This document shows positions 24,201 through 31,161 of a stretch of 64,000 bases of DNA, piece after piece. Location: assembly GCA_963978545.1 (NCBI GenBank), contig OZ021733.1:30317330-30381329 (forward strand). The letters are read 5' to 3'. Position 1 is the first letter of the stretch. Every line of letters starts with the position of its first letter. Under the pieces are notes generated by a model, which worked only from the letters and a program-made list of their open reading frames with translations, did no database searches and was not told the origin of the DNA. Source of the DNA: Linyphia triangularis (taxonomy: Eukaryota; Arthropoda; Arachnida; Araneae; Linyphiidae). A program made the position numbers and the translations under genes.

Positions 24201-25684
24201 TTTGACACACCCTATATATCAACTATAAGGCTTATAATATCATGTGTATCACTTATAAGACATCCAAGATATGTTACAGACAGTTAAAATAGTGAAAGTT
24301 ACAATGGTGAAAGAACTTTATTAACTAATAGCTACATTAAGAGGAGTTGAAATAAAAAATAAATATACCTAAAAAATTTTAAAGTTTATACAATTTTTTT
24401 ATATAGAGTTACAATTATATAAAAAAGTTTGTTGTGTTTTGATTGTGGAAGAACGTAGTGTTACCAAACTTTAAATATTGATTTGATACTTAAGTATATA
24501 CAAGGTGGTCATAAAGAAACTTTGTCGATATATGGACCTCTAGCGGCCGTTCCGTTCAACAGATCGAGATGAGATTTCAGGTATAGTTATTCAGAGGTAC
24601 GAGCTAAATGTTCTGTGAATGGCAAACAAAATGGCACTCACGGGTACGGTTATAGTTACAGAAACTCGAAATTTTTTAATGGCAAAACCTACTTTTTCCA
24701 GTTGCAAAATGCTTAGCGCATGCAAAACCCCTAAAGAGTGTTGGAACGGTACGTGTATCACAAAAAACTGACACTGTATGCACTCACACAAAAATAGCTC
24801 TGCAAATGGCCAACGATAAAACAAGCGGGAACACGGAGAATTTGCATATGACAGAGGAAATACACCAATCACAGAACACTGCTCGCCAGATATTCAACGT
24901 AAAAAAATTGATAAAATTACCTGTGATGGCACTCCATTCGCACTGCCTTTTTTTGTGCATGCATAACATGTCTGTTTTTAGTGATACACTTACCGTTCCA
25001 ACGCTTTTTAGGGTTTTCGCATGCGTTTAGCATTTTGCGATGGGAAAAGTAGGTATTGCCATCTGAAAATTTCAAATTTCTGTAACTATAACCGTAACCG
25101 TGAGCCCGACTCACAAAATCCGGTGCTCGTACCTCTGAATAACTATACCTGAAATCTCATCTCGACCTGTTGAATGGAACGGATGCTAAGGTCCATATAT
25201 CGGCAAAGTTTCTTTATTACCATCCTGTGCTCTGAACTTATTTTCCACTTACTCTTAGTTTATTTTCTTTCTAAAAGCTAATTTGCCTAACACTCTGCTG
25301 TTTTTGTTTTTGAACTTAGACACAGTAGGGATTGTGACAGATAGTCTTGTATCGGTTATTAGGCTACCTGATAGGAGTTTATCCAGGTTTGCTTCTGTTT
25401 GAGATACTACAAATGTGTAGCAGTTTCCTATTAAACGTCTACCTAGAAGACGTATTACATGAAGACATTATTCCCTTGGCTTAATTCTAATTGGAACCAA
25501 TGGGTATTATTACAGAAAATTATATTAGTTTCCTCTAAAAATTATATAAAACATTGTGAATTTTGTTTTCTAGTTTGCTACAAATTTAGTCAGACTTGGA
25601 TATAGTTATGTTTGCACTCTACATGGAGGGATTGAAGTTTTAAGAAAAACAAGACTGCTTATCTCAAAGAACAGAGAAAATTGA
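3236..25684 (+). CDS. TBCK: TBCK (TBC domain-containing protein kinase-like), C-terminal six exons; 5' part lies outside the window
   Basis: TBCK is a pseudokinase-TBC-rhodanese protein, known in animals as a Rab-GAP-like regulator of vesicle traffic and mTOR signalling. Six exons (3236-3272, 5672-5833, 12061-12224, 18970-19130, 21883-22033, 25574-25684) join in frame to 786 nt, giving 261 C-terminal residues and a TGA. The first residues, [19 protein letters not shown], then [11 protein letters not shown], are the end of the TBC domain. PEIDIQRC and a Ser/Lys-rich linker follow, then [11 protein letters not shown], and then a rhodanese-like domain with [10 protein letters not shown] and [10 protein letters not shown]. 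All introns are GT-AG. The order and spacing follow vertebrate TBCK as I remember it. The usual rhodanese cysteine is absent (GSSKNN in the loop), so that domain is probably non-catalytic. The kinase-like region and the TBC arginine/glutamine fingers lie upstream of the window. Confidence 0.93.
4209..4299. mobile_element. Tiny TTAA-flanked MITE (piggyBac-like)
   Basis: A TTAA at 4209-4212 is followed by CCTGCGAGAGCGCTTACTGG. The other end reads the inverse, CCAGCACGCATTCTCGCGGG, before TTAA at 4296-4299. The core is about 83 bp with imperfect 20-bp terminal inverted repeats. TTAA target duplication is the signature of piggyBac-superfamily transposition; family assignment beyond that is inference. 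It is GC-rich compared with its surroundings. Confidence 0.65.
4300..5671. other. TBCK: TBCK intron, nothing recognised
   Basis: AT-rich intron sequence. The open frame at 4924-5178 has no recognisable domain and no splice context. It ends at the polypyrimidine tract of TBCK exon b. Confidence 0.5.
5672..5833 (+). CDS. TBCK: TBCK exon b (end of TBC domain)
   Basis: A 162-nt exon after CTTTTTCAG and before GTAAGTTT. It completes the split His codon and encodes [17 protein letters not shown] through [11 protein letters not shown], the WD-containing helix region that ends TBC domains. It ends with one base of a Glu codon that is completed by the next exon (DMP-E-IDIQRC). Confidence 0.95.
6667..6695 (-). 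repeat. C-run array with G-quadruplex potential on the minus strand
   Basis: Four runs of C (4, 9, 9 and 4 bases), separated by single T residues. On the minus strand this is four long G-runs with one-base loops, the classic G-quadruplex-forming pattern. It sits in a TBCK intron. Run lengths are prone to sequencing error. Confidence 0.85.
7425..7880 (+). pseudogene. Possible pogo/Tigger-type transposase relic
   Basis: On the + strand, frames shift between a segment reading [15 protein letters not shown] and a segment reading [13 protein letters not shown]. This resembles the region before and at the first catalytic Asp of DDE_1 (pogo/Tigger) transposases, where a motif like N-x-D-E-T-G is usual. 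A short open frame (7689-7880) follows. There are several stops and no visible ends. The assignment rests on one short motif and could be wrong. Confidence 0.3.
8465..11004. mobile_element. 2.5-kb fold-back (long inverted repeat) element in a TBCK intron
   Basis: The left arm (8465-9591) and right arm (9623-11004) are imperfect reverse complements around a loop of about 30 bp. The outer ends both read ATATCTAGGTGCACGG going inward. Matching blocks occur along the whole length, for example around 8613-8640 against 10844-10870, 8730-8770 against 10720-10750, and 9581-9591 against 9623-9633. The right arm is longer by about 250 bp, mostly because of a nested MITE (9879-10108). No open frame longer than 65 codons is present. 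Fold-back or hairpin transposons have this form; an intron transcript would fold into a very long hairpin. Confidence 0.85.
9879..10108. mobile_element. 230-bp MITE nested in the right fold-back arm
   Basis: It starts GGCACTCTTCCATTAAACGG and ends with the inverse of GGTACTCTTCCATTAGACGG, giving terminal inverted repeats of about 25 bp. The interior has no open frame. The same family occurs at 47938 and 51520 in this window, where it is split by an insertion. It is absent from the left fold-back arm, so it arrived after the fold-back formed. I could not define a target duplication. Confidence 0.75.
11005..12060. other. TBCK: TBCK intron, nothing recognised
   Basis: AT-rich sequence without open frames of note, repeats or motifs that I can identify, ending at the acceptor of exon c. 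Confidence 0.5.
12061..12224 (+). CDS. TBCK: TBCK exon c (inter-domain linker)
   Basis: A 164-nt exon after TTTCTTTCAG, ending at a GTAAGTTT donor. It encodes [21 protein letters not shown], then a polar Lys/Ser-rich linker ([16 protein letters not shown]). The start matches the conserved segment after the TBC domain. The linker is the least conserved part of the protein. Confidence 0.92.
12780..13510 (-). pseudogene. LINE ORF2: RNase H domain and C-terminal tail
   Basis: The open segment 13258-12899 begins [20 protein letters not shown], the RNase H motif in which the His and the Asp are active-site residues. A tail follows with [20 protein letters not shown], typical of insect LINE polyproteins. 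An in-frame TAG at about 12898 interrupts it where a Cys of the usual C-terminal knuckle is expected. After it the same frame reads [17 protein letters not shown]. Confidence 0.75.
13560..15190 (-). pseudogene. LINE ORF2: reverse transcriptase domain
   Basis: Conserved blocks appear in order on the minus strand: [18 protein letters not shown] (in 15188-14880), [16 protein letters not shown] (14747-14562), then [20 protein letters not shown] and [10 protein letters not shown] (14578-14183). The catalytic YADD box is at 14309-14320. [18 protein letters not shown] belongs to the thumb/connector region (14076-13846). At least four frame changes separate these blocks. The catalytic Asp pair itself is intact. 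Confidence 0.8.
15550..16310 (-). pseudogene. LINE ORF2: apurinic/apyrimidinic endonuclease domain
   Basis: Starts near 16310. [16 protein letters not shown] carries the endonuclease Q-E-P-W motif. Further on, [16 protein letters not shown] carries the D-x-N-A-H motif, and SDHKLIEM (about 15680) the terminal S-D-H motif. These residues are known to form the active site of LINE endonucleases. Two stops interrupt the frame. Confidence 0.75.
16414..17334 (-). pseudogene. LINE ORF1 (gag-like) remnant
   Basis: Three overlapping minus-strand open segments: 17334-17125 from a Met, 17221-16886 and 16815-16414. They look like one original reading frame broken by frameshifts. They include a basic stretch ([20 protein letters not shown]) and [18 protein letters not shown]. 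No zinc knuckle is seen. Assigned as ORF1 by its position upstream of the endonuclease. Confidence 0.55.
17810..18969. other. TBCK: TBCK intron, nothing recognised
   Basis: AT-rich intron sequence between the LINE and exon d. A minus-strand open frame at 17973-18212 matches no family I recognise and is probably spurious. Confidence 0.45.
18970..19130 (+). CDS. TBCK: TBCK exon d (start of rhodanese-like domain)
   Basis: A 161-nt exon after CTTTTTTAG. It encodes [29 protein letters not shown] and then [11 protein letters not shown]. The donor must be the GTATCC at 19131: ending there leaves GA, which with the first C of the next exon gives Asp and continues the expected rhodanese pattern (DIRSSED-Y). 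Reading on instead gives a stop after ten more codons. PRISAEDL is a TBCK hallmark. Confidence 0.92.
19219..20781 (-). mobile_element. Tc1-type DNA transposon with both terminal repeats, inactive
   Basis: The left end reads CACTCATGTCCAAAATTATT and the right end is the inverse of CACTCATGTCCAAATTTATT. Both are flanked by TA (19217-19218 and 20782-20783), the Tc1/mariner target duplication. The 1563-bp length is normal for the family. A damaged minus-strand transposase lies inside. It sits in the TBCK intron between exons d and e, antisense to TBCK. Confidence 0.88.
19480..20570 (-). pseudogene. Tc1-type transposase, frameshifted
   Basis: From the start near 20569 ([14 protein letters not shown]) the frames give a helix-turn-helix region. 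It includes [20 protein letters not shown] and [15 protein letters not shown] (20291-20097), then [16 protein letters not shown], and then the catalytic segment [20 protein letters not shown] (about 19758-19700). The second catalytic Asp is within that segment. At least four frameshifts or stops break the gene, and the tail with the third acidic residue is hard to follow. The usual length in the family is about 340 residues. Confidence 0.8.
20784..21882. other. TBCK: TBCK intron, nothing recognised
   Basis: AT-rich sequence. An open frame at 21060-21278 (-) has no recognisable features. It ends at the TBCK exon e acceptor. Confidence 0.45.
21883..22033 (+). CDS. TBCK: TBCK exon e (rhodanese-like domain)
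   Basis: A 151-nt exon after TATAATAG and before GTAAGTGC. It encodes [18 protein letters not shown], then [20 protein letters not shown], then [19 protein letters not shown] matches the conserved beta-strand/loop of rhodanese domains. The loop that would carry the catalytic Cys reads VIGSSKNN. An alternative acceptor 6 nt downstream is possible. Confidence 0.92.
22198..22417. mobile_element. TTAA-flanked MITE 1
   Basis: TTAA at 22198 is followed by CCCTTTCAGCACTGAGG. The right side is the inverse of TTAACTCTTTAAGAACAGTGG, ending in TTAA at 22414-22417. The inverted repeats are short and imperfect, and the TTAA plus CCCTTT end is piggyBac-like. The interior has no gene. Confidence 0.5.
22429..22495 (-). 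ncRNA. Possible tRNA-derived fragment (SINE-like)
   Basis: On the minus strand, CTTAGATGATAGCGTATTAG resembles a tRNA D-arm (A box). About 22 bases further, CGAGTTCAAATCCTGC resembles a T-arm and 3' acceptor strand (B box). An anticodon stem does not pair properly and no matching 5' acceptor strand is seen, so it is not a functional tRNA. It lies between two TTAA MITEs. Confidence 0.35.
22593..22837. mobile_element. TTAA-flanked MITE 2
   Basis: TTAACCCTCTATAGTGCATG begins at 22593. The right end, reversed, reads TTAACCCTATAGTACATAG, up to TTAA at 22834-22837. It is a 245-bp element with inverted repeats of about 14 bp and piggyBac-type target choice. The short open frame inside has no similarity I can name. 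Confidence 0.6.
22838..24499. other. TBCK: TBCK intron, nothing recognised
   Basis: Very AT-rich, with homopolymer runs and short unrelated open frames. I see no gene, repeat family or splice signal. Confidence 0.45.
24500..25229. mobile_element. 0.73-kb fold-back element in the last TBCK intron
   Basis: The left arm (24500 to about 24800) and right arm (about 24930-25229) are inverted copies. ACAAGGTGGTCATAAAGAAA at the left corresponds to the inverse of CACAGGATGGTAATAAAGAA at the right. Inner blocks such as the CTCATCTCGA region (about 24560 against 25160), the TAACTATAACCGT region and the CGCATGC region (about 24716 against 25017) also pair. The central spacer is about 130 bp. There are no coding features; the short open frames are products of the inverted repeat. 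Confidence 0.85.
25574..25684 (+). CDS. TBCK: TBCK terminal exon
   Basis: Begins after TTTTCTAG and encodes [20 protein letters not shown] followed by [16 protein letters not shown] and TGA. The LxGGI motif near the C-terminus is the last conserved element of rhodanese-like domains, and the length past it is close to vertebrate TBCK. Confidence 0.93.
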   Translation, partial: FATNLVRLGYSYVCTLHGGIEVLRKTRLLISKNREN

Positions 25685-25736
25685 CTGAGTTACCATTTAT
25701 AAATATTTCCATGTAATGGAGCTTTATTCTCTACTT

Positions 25737-25742
25737 AATAAA
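25737..25742 (+). other. Candidate TBCK polyadenylation signal AATAAA
   Basis: AATAAA lies 53 nt after the TBCK stop codon and is the first canonical hexamer downstream. It would give a short 3' UTR. The DNA is AT-rich, so chance matches are common. Confidence 0.5.
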
Positions 25743-28342
25743 TTCCATTTCATATTTTGGTTTATCAATTTGTATCAATATTATACCTTTGAAGTCATAC
25801 AAAGGAAAATATTGTATTTTGCTATCATTTATAAGAGTAGTAGGTATATTATTTAAATAATTCAATGTAAATTTCAGAGAAATTAAAAGGTAATTATTAA
25901 AATCTAATTATGGTAATTTTCCCATTTGTAAAAGGTAACTAGGTAAAGTAAAACAGTGATAAAAGTATATAATTAGATCTTCTACATTTGAGTGTTATTT
26001 ACTCAACCCCCCCCCCCCCCCTCTCCTTTCCTCCTCACTATTTTGTTAGCGAATCGTGACTTTTTTTTGTTGAGTCTTCAAATTATGCAAAACAAAGTTA
26101 TGCCAATTACTAATAAAAACATCTATAAAATTTTTTGTGTAAAATCACAATACAAGACAACATTTATTCAAGTTAACAATTCATAAGCGATGATTACAAT
26201 CATTCTTAACCAAGCAGATACAAGTCGGTATTGATCCCAAAGTTAACCCCACGTCGGAAACACTCGCATCGCAAGTTTTTCAGAGGCATCTCCCCTTTCA
26301 GTCGAATTCCTTTGGAGGGTAAGGGAATATGCAAGAAAGATAATTTCCATTAAACACGTTGGAGCACCAGCAAATTTATTTGAAGCTACACGCAAAACAA
26401 AAATTACGGTAAATTAATCTATATTTTCCCCTTTTTTCATTAAAGTATGTCATAGAGCAGCATTAACTGACTGCTAGTTTTTATTTTCAACTACCCAGAT
26501 GTTAGCATAGGTCATGAATAATGAAAGTTTTGCATTGCATTTAGTCCAAAAAAAGAATTTTTTGCATTTCTACACATTTTGGAACGTGCCGAGTTCAAAA
26601 AGTAATCTACAAAAAATATCTGGGTATCTGTCAGTGGTTAACAAAACTCCTGAACGGTTTGCCTGTATGAATGCCTATGATGTTCAACTTTTGCATACAG
26701 GTTATTGGTGGCAATGGGATCTGCCATTTCATCAAAATTGCACATGCGCATAAGGTAGCTGCCATTGAAAAATTTGTGTTTCACCCATTGCTAAAAAAAC
26801 TGCTCTAACGATTTCGATCAAAATCACTGTGGGAATGCCTTTTAAGGTGCTCTAAACATCCCCAACTTAGCAGCTCAAGTGAATGTTAATCCGAGTGGGA
26901 CTCAATCCAATTATGGTAGGCTTTGTTGTCAGTTACATATTTTGTCCATATTTTTAGCTTCAGAAAATTTTAAATTCAGCACACTTTAATGTAACTTCAT
27001 TACTTACTGGCACAGAGTAAAGTTGCAATACCATTTACCTCCAACTCAAAATTGCCTGCTTATCTCGATTGAGAAGTTCCCTAATAATACCATTGCTTCA
27101 ATTTTTTATTTATTTTACTAATGGTACACGTCCTTCTTACCTTTATAAGATCTGGCTTAAATCAAAAGTCCCATTCTCATTTTTCAAGTTTACACCAAAT
27201 CTAAGAAACTTAATGATTTTTATTTTTAGTCCTACATTTGCAATCATAAGGGAAATCTAAATTACCAGTTTAGTAAAAGCCTGAAAGCCGCCTTAATAAC
27301 AAAATAACGTTTGGGAAAAAATAAAAGCTATTTAATTTTGAAGAATGGAAAATTTGATTCCAAAAACTAGGTTAATGACATGCGACTCCAAACTTCTTCT
27401 GAATGCTCTGTAGTTTGAATTATATGATGACATTTTTCTCAGTATTTTAAACCAATAAAGCACATTGAAAATTTCTGAACCACTCCAGGTATTTATAAAA
27501 CTTATATTAATTGGGAGTTATAGAAATAGGTAATTTTTAAAAATGCTGAAAAAAATCAAACGTCAAAAAAACAATTAACAGAGTTCATTGAGGCTAGCAA
27601 TAAATGCAAAAAATAATGGGTTACACTGAAAGCAAACATAAAATAAATGAATAAGCAAAATAGTGCTGAAATGAGGAAATTCCATCGATAAACCTGTTAA
27701 ATGGCCAAACTATTACATCAAACAATGAATTTAAAATACTATACTCGCACACTTAATAGTAGCTGGTTGACAAGAGTAAAGATACACAGTGGAATAAGAC
27801 AACTACAAATTTTAGGGGATAAGCATTAGCTGACACTAAAGTGGTTCAAGATATTGTAGATGAGTTAGTTCATTGAATGCAATATATGTCTCTAGAGTAA
27901 AGTTGTAATGCAGATGTAGCTAATCTGTTCTGAAACTATGTGCTACATAAAATATTGAAAACCACTAAGGAATAAAATCTGATGGCAAACGTTTTAAAAC
28001 AGAGCATTAAAATTTTGTATGTAAACTCTGCAGGGAAACACATTTAAAGGACTACTTCTGAATTTAAATATTAAAAGATATTGCTATAAGGGTGGAAGTG
28101 TCGGGTCAGCTTCTAGCACCTACATAATAACTATTTCACAGAAGGACTCCCAGATTCCAGGCTATAGTTCAAAATGTTACTTATACCCTAACTACTAACT
28201 CTTTGATGAAATAAATCAGAAAACTGGGTTAAAATATAACAACTTTTAATTAATACGAACTCATAATAACTATTACAACAACCAACACTTAGGGAGTCGA
28301 ACTAGAAATCAAAACTGAAACGATACTTAGGGTGTTAAATTA
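25743..28342. other. Intergenic region after TBCK
   Basis: Holds a 14-base C run near 25999 followed by a CT-rich stretch. Short open frames at 25992-26186, 26514-26753 and 27069-27260 have no recognisable domains. The 26220-26340 stretch is less AT-rich but shows no motif I can name. Confidence 0.45.
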
Positions 28343-28347
28343 TACAT

Positions 28348-28532
28348 TATTCAGGAAACTGGCTTGAAGTTTTTGTACTTTATGGTTTTCAAAAGTTGGT
28401 TGTTTAGTTGATGGTTTAAAAATGCATTGTACTTCTCGGTAAAAAAAATCCTTTCTTAATTTAACTCGTCATGGCTGTTTAGTTATTTAATTTAACATTG
28501 TAAGATAAGTTTATAGTTTTGAAAATAGTGGG
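28348..28532 (+). repeat. 5' LTR of the BEL/Pao element
   Basis: Begins TATTCAGGAAACTGG and ends near GAAAATAGTGG. It shares long blocks with 30957-31156, including CTTAATTTAACTC and GATAAGTTTATAGTTTTGAA. It is about 15 bp shorter than the 3' LTR owing to small indels. The two LTRs differ at numerous positions, so the insertion is not recent. Confidence 0.85.
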
Positions 28533-28555
28533 GCGTCCATGACAGAACAATTTCA

Positions 28556-29740
28556 ATGGATAAGTTAAAAAAAAGAAAGAGCGCAACTTCACAAGTATTT
28601 TACCAAAGCTTTGAGTGAAGTCAAGGGAAAGCTTTTGGACGATCCAATAAATAAGGAAAAAGTCACGATGTATTATCGTCTACTTCAAGATAAAGTGGAA
28701 CGTCTATTTAACCTTAACAAAAGTGTAAAAGAAGTTTGGTTGGATATGGAAGATTTTAACGAAGAAAAAGCGCAAAAGGATTTTAATATGACAGAAGAGT
28801 ATTGCAAAAACGGGGTAACTATTAAATCGAAAATATGCTGTCCAATAGCCTAGCCCCTTTGAGTCTAGATAATGAAACTTTGTCATCAAAGTCGGGTAAG
28901 AAGCATTTTCACTTACCTCATTTAAAATTAAAGCGATTTAACAGAAAAGTTCAAAATTAGATGGGATTTTGGAGGCAGTTTAAAAAAATTAATGATGAAG
29001 ATATTAACGAGGAAGAAAAGTTTCAATATCTCATACAAGCAACGGTGCCTGGATCTTCTGCCAGGGAGTTGGTGGAGAGTTTTCCTCCATCTGGAGCCAA
29101 TTATAGCAAGGCCTTGACGCAAGTAAAATCTAGATTTACTAGAGATGAGCTCTTAATCGAAATATACTTTAGAGAACTTTTAGGTTTAGTGTTATCTCAA
29201 GCCAAAAATGGGAACCTAATGAATTTAAGATCTTTTTATGATAAATTGGCGACCCAGCTACACACATTAGAAACATTAGGAGTAACAAGCAAAAAATATG
29301 CCGCTTTGCTGTACCCATTAGTAGAATGAGCTTTACCCGAGGATTTATTGAGAGTTTGGGAAAGAACATGTATAATAGTAAAGTAGAAAGGGCTGAACAA
29401 GCAGAATATTTAACCAGTCTTTTTAAAAAGCGAAGAACGCTTGCAGTTTGCTTGTTTTGGATTTGATGGTGATAGCTTAGTCGGATGTAATGCAAAAAAT
29501 CCTAAGTCAGGTGAAAAATTTCTTACAGCTGCGTGCATGGTTTCAGGTGACGCCGCCAAGTCCAAAATATTATGTTTGTGGTGTGACAAAGCATTGCATA
29601 CTACCTTAAAATGCTCTAAAGCTTGCTTCCTTTACCTTGAAGAAAAAAAGAAATGCATTTAAGAAGAAAGGAGGTTGTTTTTATTGTTTGAAGGTAGGGC
29701 AGGCAGCTAAAAGATGCAAGAGTTTTGTTCAATGTCTTTT
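28556..29740 (+). pseudogene. BEL/Pao gag
   Basis: A Met at 28556 starts a basic segment, but a one-base shift at an A-run breaks it. The frame then reads KYFTKALSEVKGKLLDDP on to 28853. The open segment 28961-29329 (FQYLIQATVPGSSARELVES and KSRFTRDELLIEIYFRELL) is the DUF1759-type gag core. Two CCHC knuckles follow: CLWCDKALHTTLKC (about 29574-29615), intact, and CFYCLKVGQAAKRC (about 29677-29718), in which the His is replaced by Gln. Stops and frameshifts interrupt it. Confidence 0.8.
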
Positions 29741-29828
29741 TTTTGCAGTAAACAGCACCAGGTAGTTATGTGCCCTAATTTACCTCACACGCCGAAACTC
29801 AAGAAAACTGAAGCAAAGGAAGAGGGAA

Positions 29829-30220
29829 GTGAAAAGACAGGTTCTGTTGTCTCACCAAAACTCAACTACTTTGCTTCAAACTGTACTAGTAAGAATTCGG
29901 AAAAATGATAAGTCAGGAGTTGTTCGAGCACTATTTGATAGTAGAGCTCAAAGATCTTATTTAAGGAAAGATATTGCTGAGCGGCTTGGGCTTTCACATT
30001 CGGATCAGGAAGCATTGTGTCATAGATTATTTGGAGGAATCGAAACAAAAGAAGAGTCCCACAAAGTGTATGATATAACTTTGCAAAGTTTGGATTCGAG
30101 TTTTCAATTTAATATTTCAGTACTCGATAAATCCAAAATATGCGGTAGTGTTCCTGGAATTGAAACACAAGATATCTATCCTCTTCTCAAACGTAAAAAT
30201 ATTATTTTAACCGATACAGG
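29829..30220 (+). pseudogene. BEL/Pao aspartic protease (DUF1758/A17-like)
   Basis: In the open segment 29829-30296, VVRALFDSRAQRSYLRKDIA corresponds to the active-site loop, normally D-T/S-G; here it is D-S-R, so catalysis is unlikely. HRLFGGIETKEESHKVYDIT is also typical of this protease family. The similarity to protease ends near 30220, at the internal deletion junction. Confidence 0.75.
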
Positions 30221-30222
30221 AA

Positions 30223-30900
30223 ATGATGCTCCAGATGCTGGTGCGTATGGTGAAGGAATTGAGACGAACCTTAGGAAGAACAAATGTAAACTATGAAGAG
30301 TTAGAAACAATATTGTGTGACTGTGAATCCATTACCAATTCTAAGCCTTTTACTTATGTCAATGATGACATTGAAAATTTAAAACTGTTGACTCTTGCAC
30401 ATTTTTTGCAAGCTATAATGCATAGTGAGGTTCAAGATTGAGATACTATTGACAGTTTCAGCTTTGTTCAGGTCACGCTTTATTCAAAAATCGAGAATGA
30501 ACTTGAGAACTAGATTTCGAAACGAATATCTAGCGATGCTAGTTCATCGAGGTCATAGAAAAGGAGATTCCTTGCAAATCAAGGATGTTGTTCTCAACGG
30601 AGTCAAAGTGTATCAATTGCCCTCTTGGATTAGTGGTGGACATTTTCCAGGGACCCGATGGAATTGCCAGAGTCGCTAAACTTACGACATCCCAAGGTGA
30701 AAAGGTTAGACCCTTTCAGAGGCTCTTTCCTTTGGAGGTCACTCGGCATGAGGAACAAGTTTTGAATTTGTCTATAGAGAAACTACAAGAGCAGGAAGTA
30801 CAAGAAAAAAACAGTTTTCAAAAAGAGCAACATGTCTCACCTGAGATAACTTTATTGAGGATTGGTAGACGGATCAGGGTGCCAAGGCAATTGAACCTTT
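30223..30900 (+). pseudogene. BEL/Pao integrase C-terminal remnant
   Basis: MVKELRRTLGRTNVNYEELE followed by TILCDCESITNSKPFTYVND (30223-30441) is the end of the integrase core, with its characteristic N-S-K/R-P-L/F-T-Y. Further on, VRPFQRLFPLEVTRHEEQVL (30585-30902, frame changed) is the usual chromodomain-like end before the 3' LTR. The part from reverse transcriptase to the first integrase catalytic residues is absent. Confidence 0.75.
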
Positions 30901-30956
30901 GACTGTCATCTATTTTAAATGTTGCAATTCTTCTCGAGAATTGCGAGGTGGAAGAA

Positions 30957-31156
30957 TGTTCAGGAAACTGGTAACAAATTTGAAGTTTTTGTATTTTATG
31001 GTCTTCGAAAGTTGGTTGTATAGTTGTTGTTCAGTTGAAAGTTTAAAAATGCATCAAACTTCTTGGTAAATAAATCTTTTCTTAATTTAACTCTTGATGG
31101 CTGTTTATTTATTTAATTTAACATTGTCAGATAAGTTTATAGTTTTGAAAAGTGGT
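30957..31156 (+). repeat. 3' LTR of the BEL/Pao element
   Basis: A 200-bp terminal repeat starting TGTTCAGGAAACTGG directly after the purine tract and ending GAAAAGTGGT before the TACAT duplication. It contains AATAAA-like hexamers that could serve as the element's polyadenylation signal. Confidence 0.85.
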
Positions 31157-31161
31157 TACAT

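Larger units (their letters stand above)
28343..31161 (+). mobile_element. BEL/Pao LTR retrotransposon, internally deleted, complete ends
   Basis: Two similar LTRs (28348 to about 28532, and 30957-31156) bracket gag, protease and an integrase tail, all on the + strand. TACAT occurs immediately before the left LTR (28343-28347) and immediately after the right one (31157-31161), a 5-bp target duplication as expected for BEL/Pao. A purine-rich tract, GAGGTGGAAGAA, abuts the right LTR. The whole reverse transcriptase, RNase H and integrase core are missing: the protease runs into an integrase C-terminal region near 30220. Total 2.8 kb, against roughly 6-7 kb for intact members. It cannot move by itself. 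Confidence 0.88.

Noticed and set aside
24591..25114. Several open frames on both strands around 24.6-25.1 kb
   Set aside because: They mirror each other because of the inverted repeat; no known domain.
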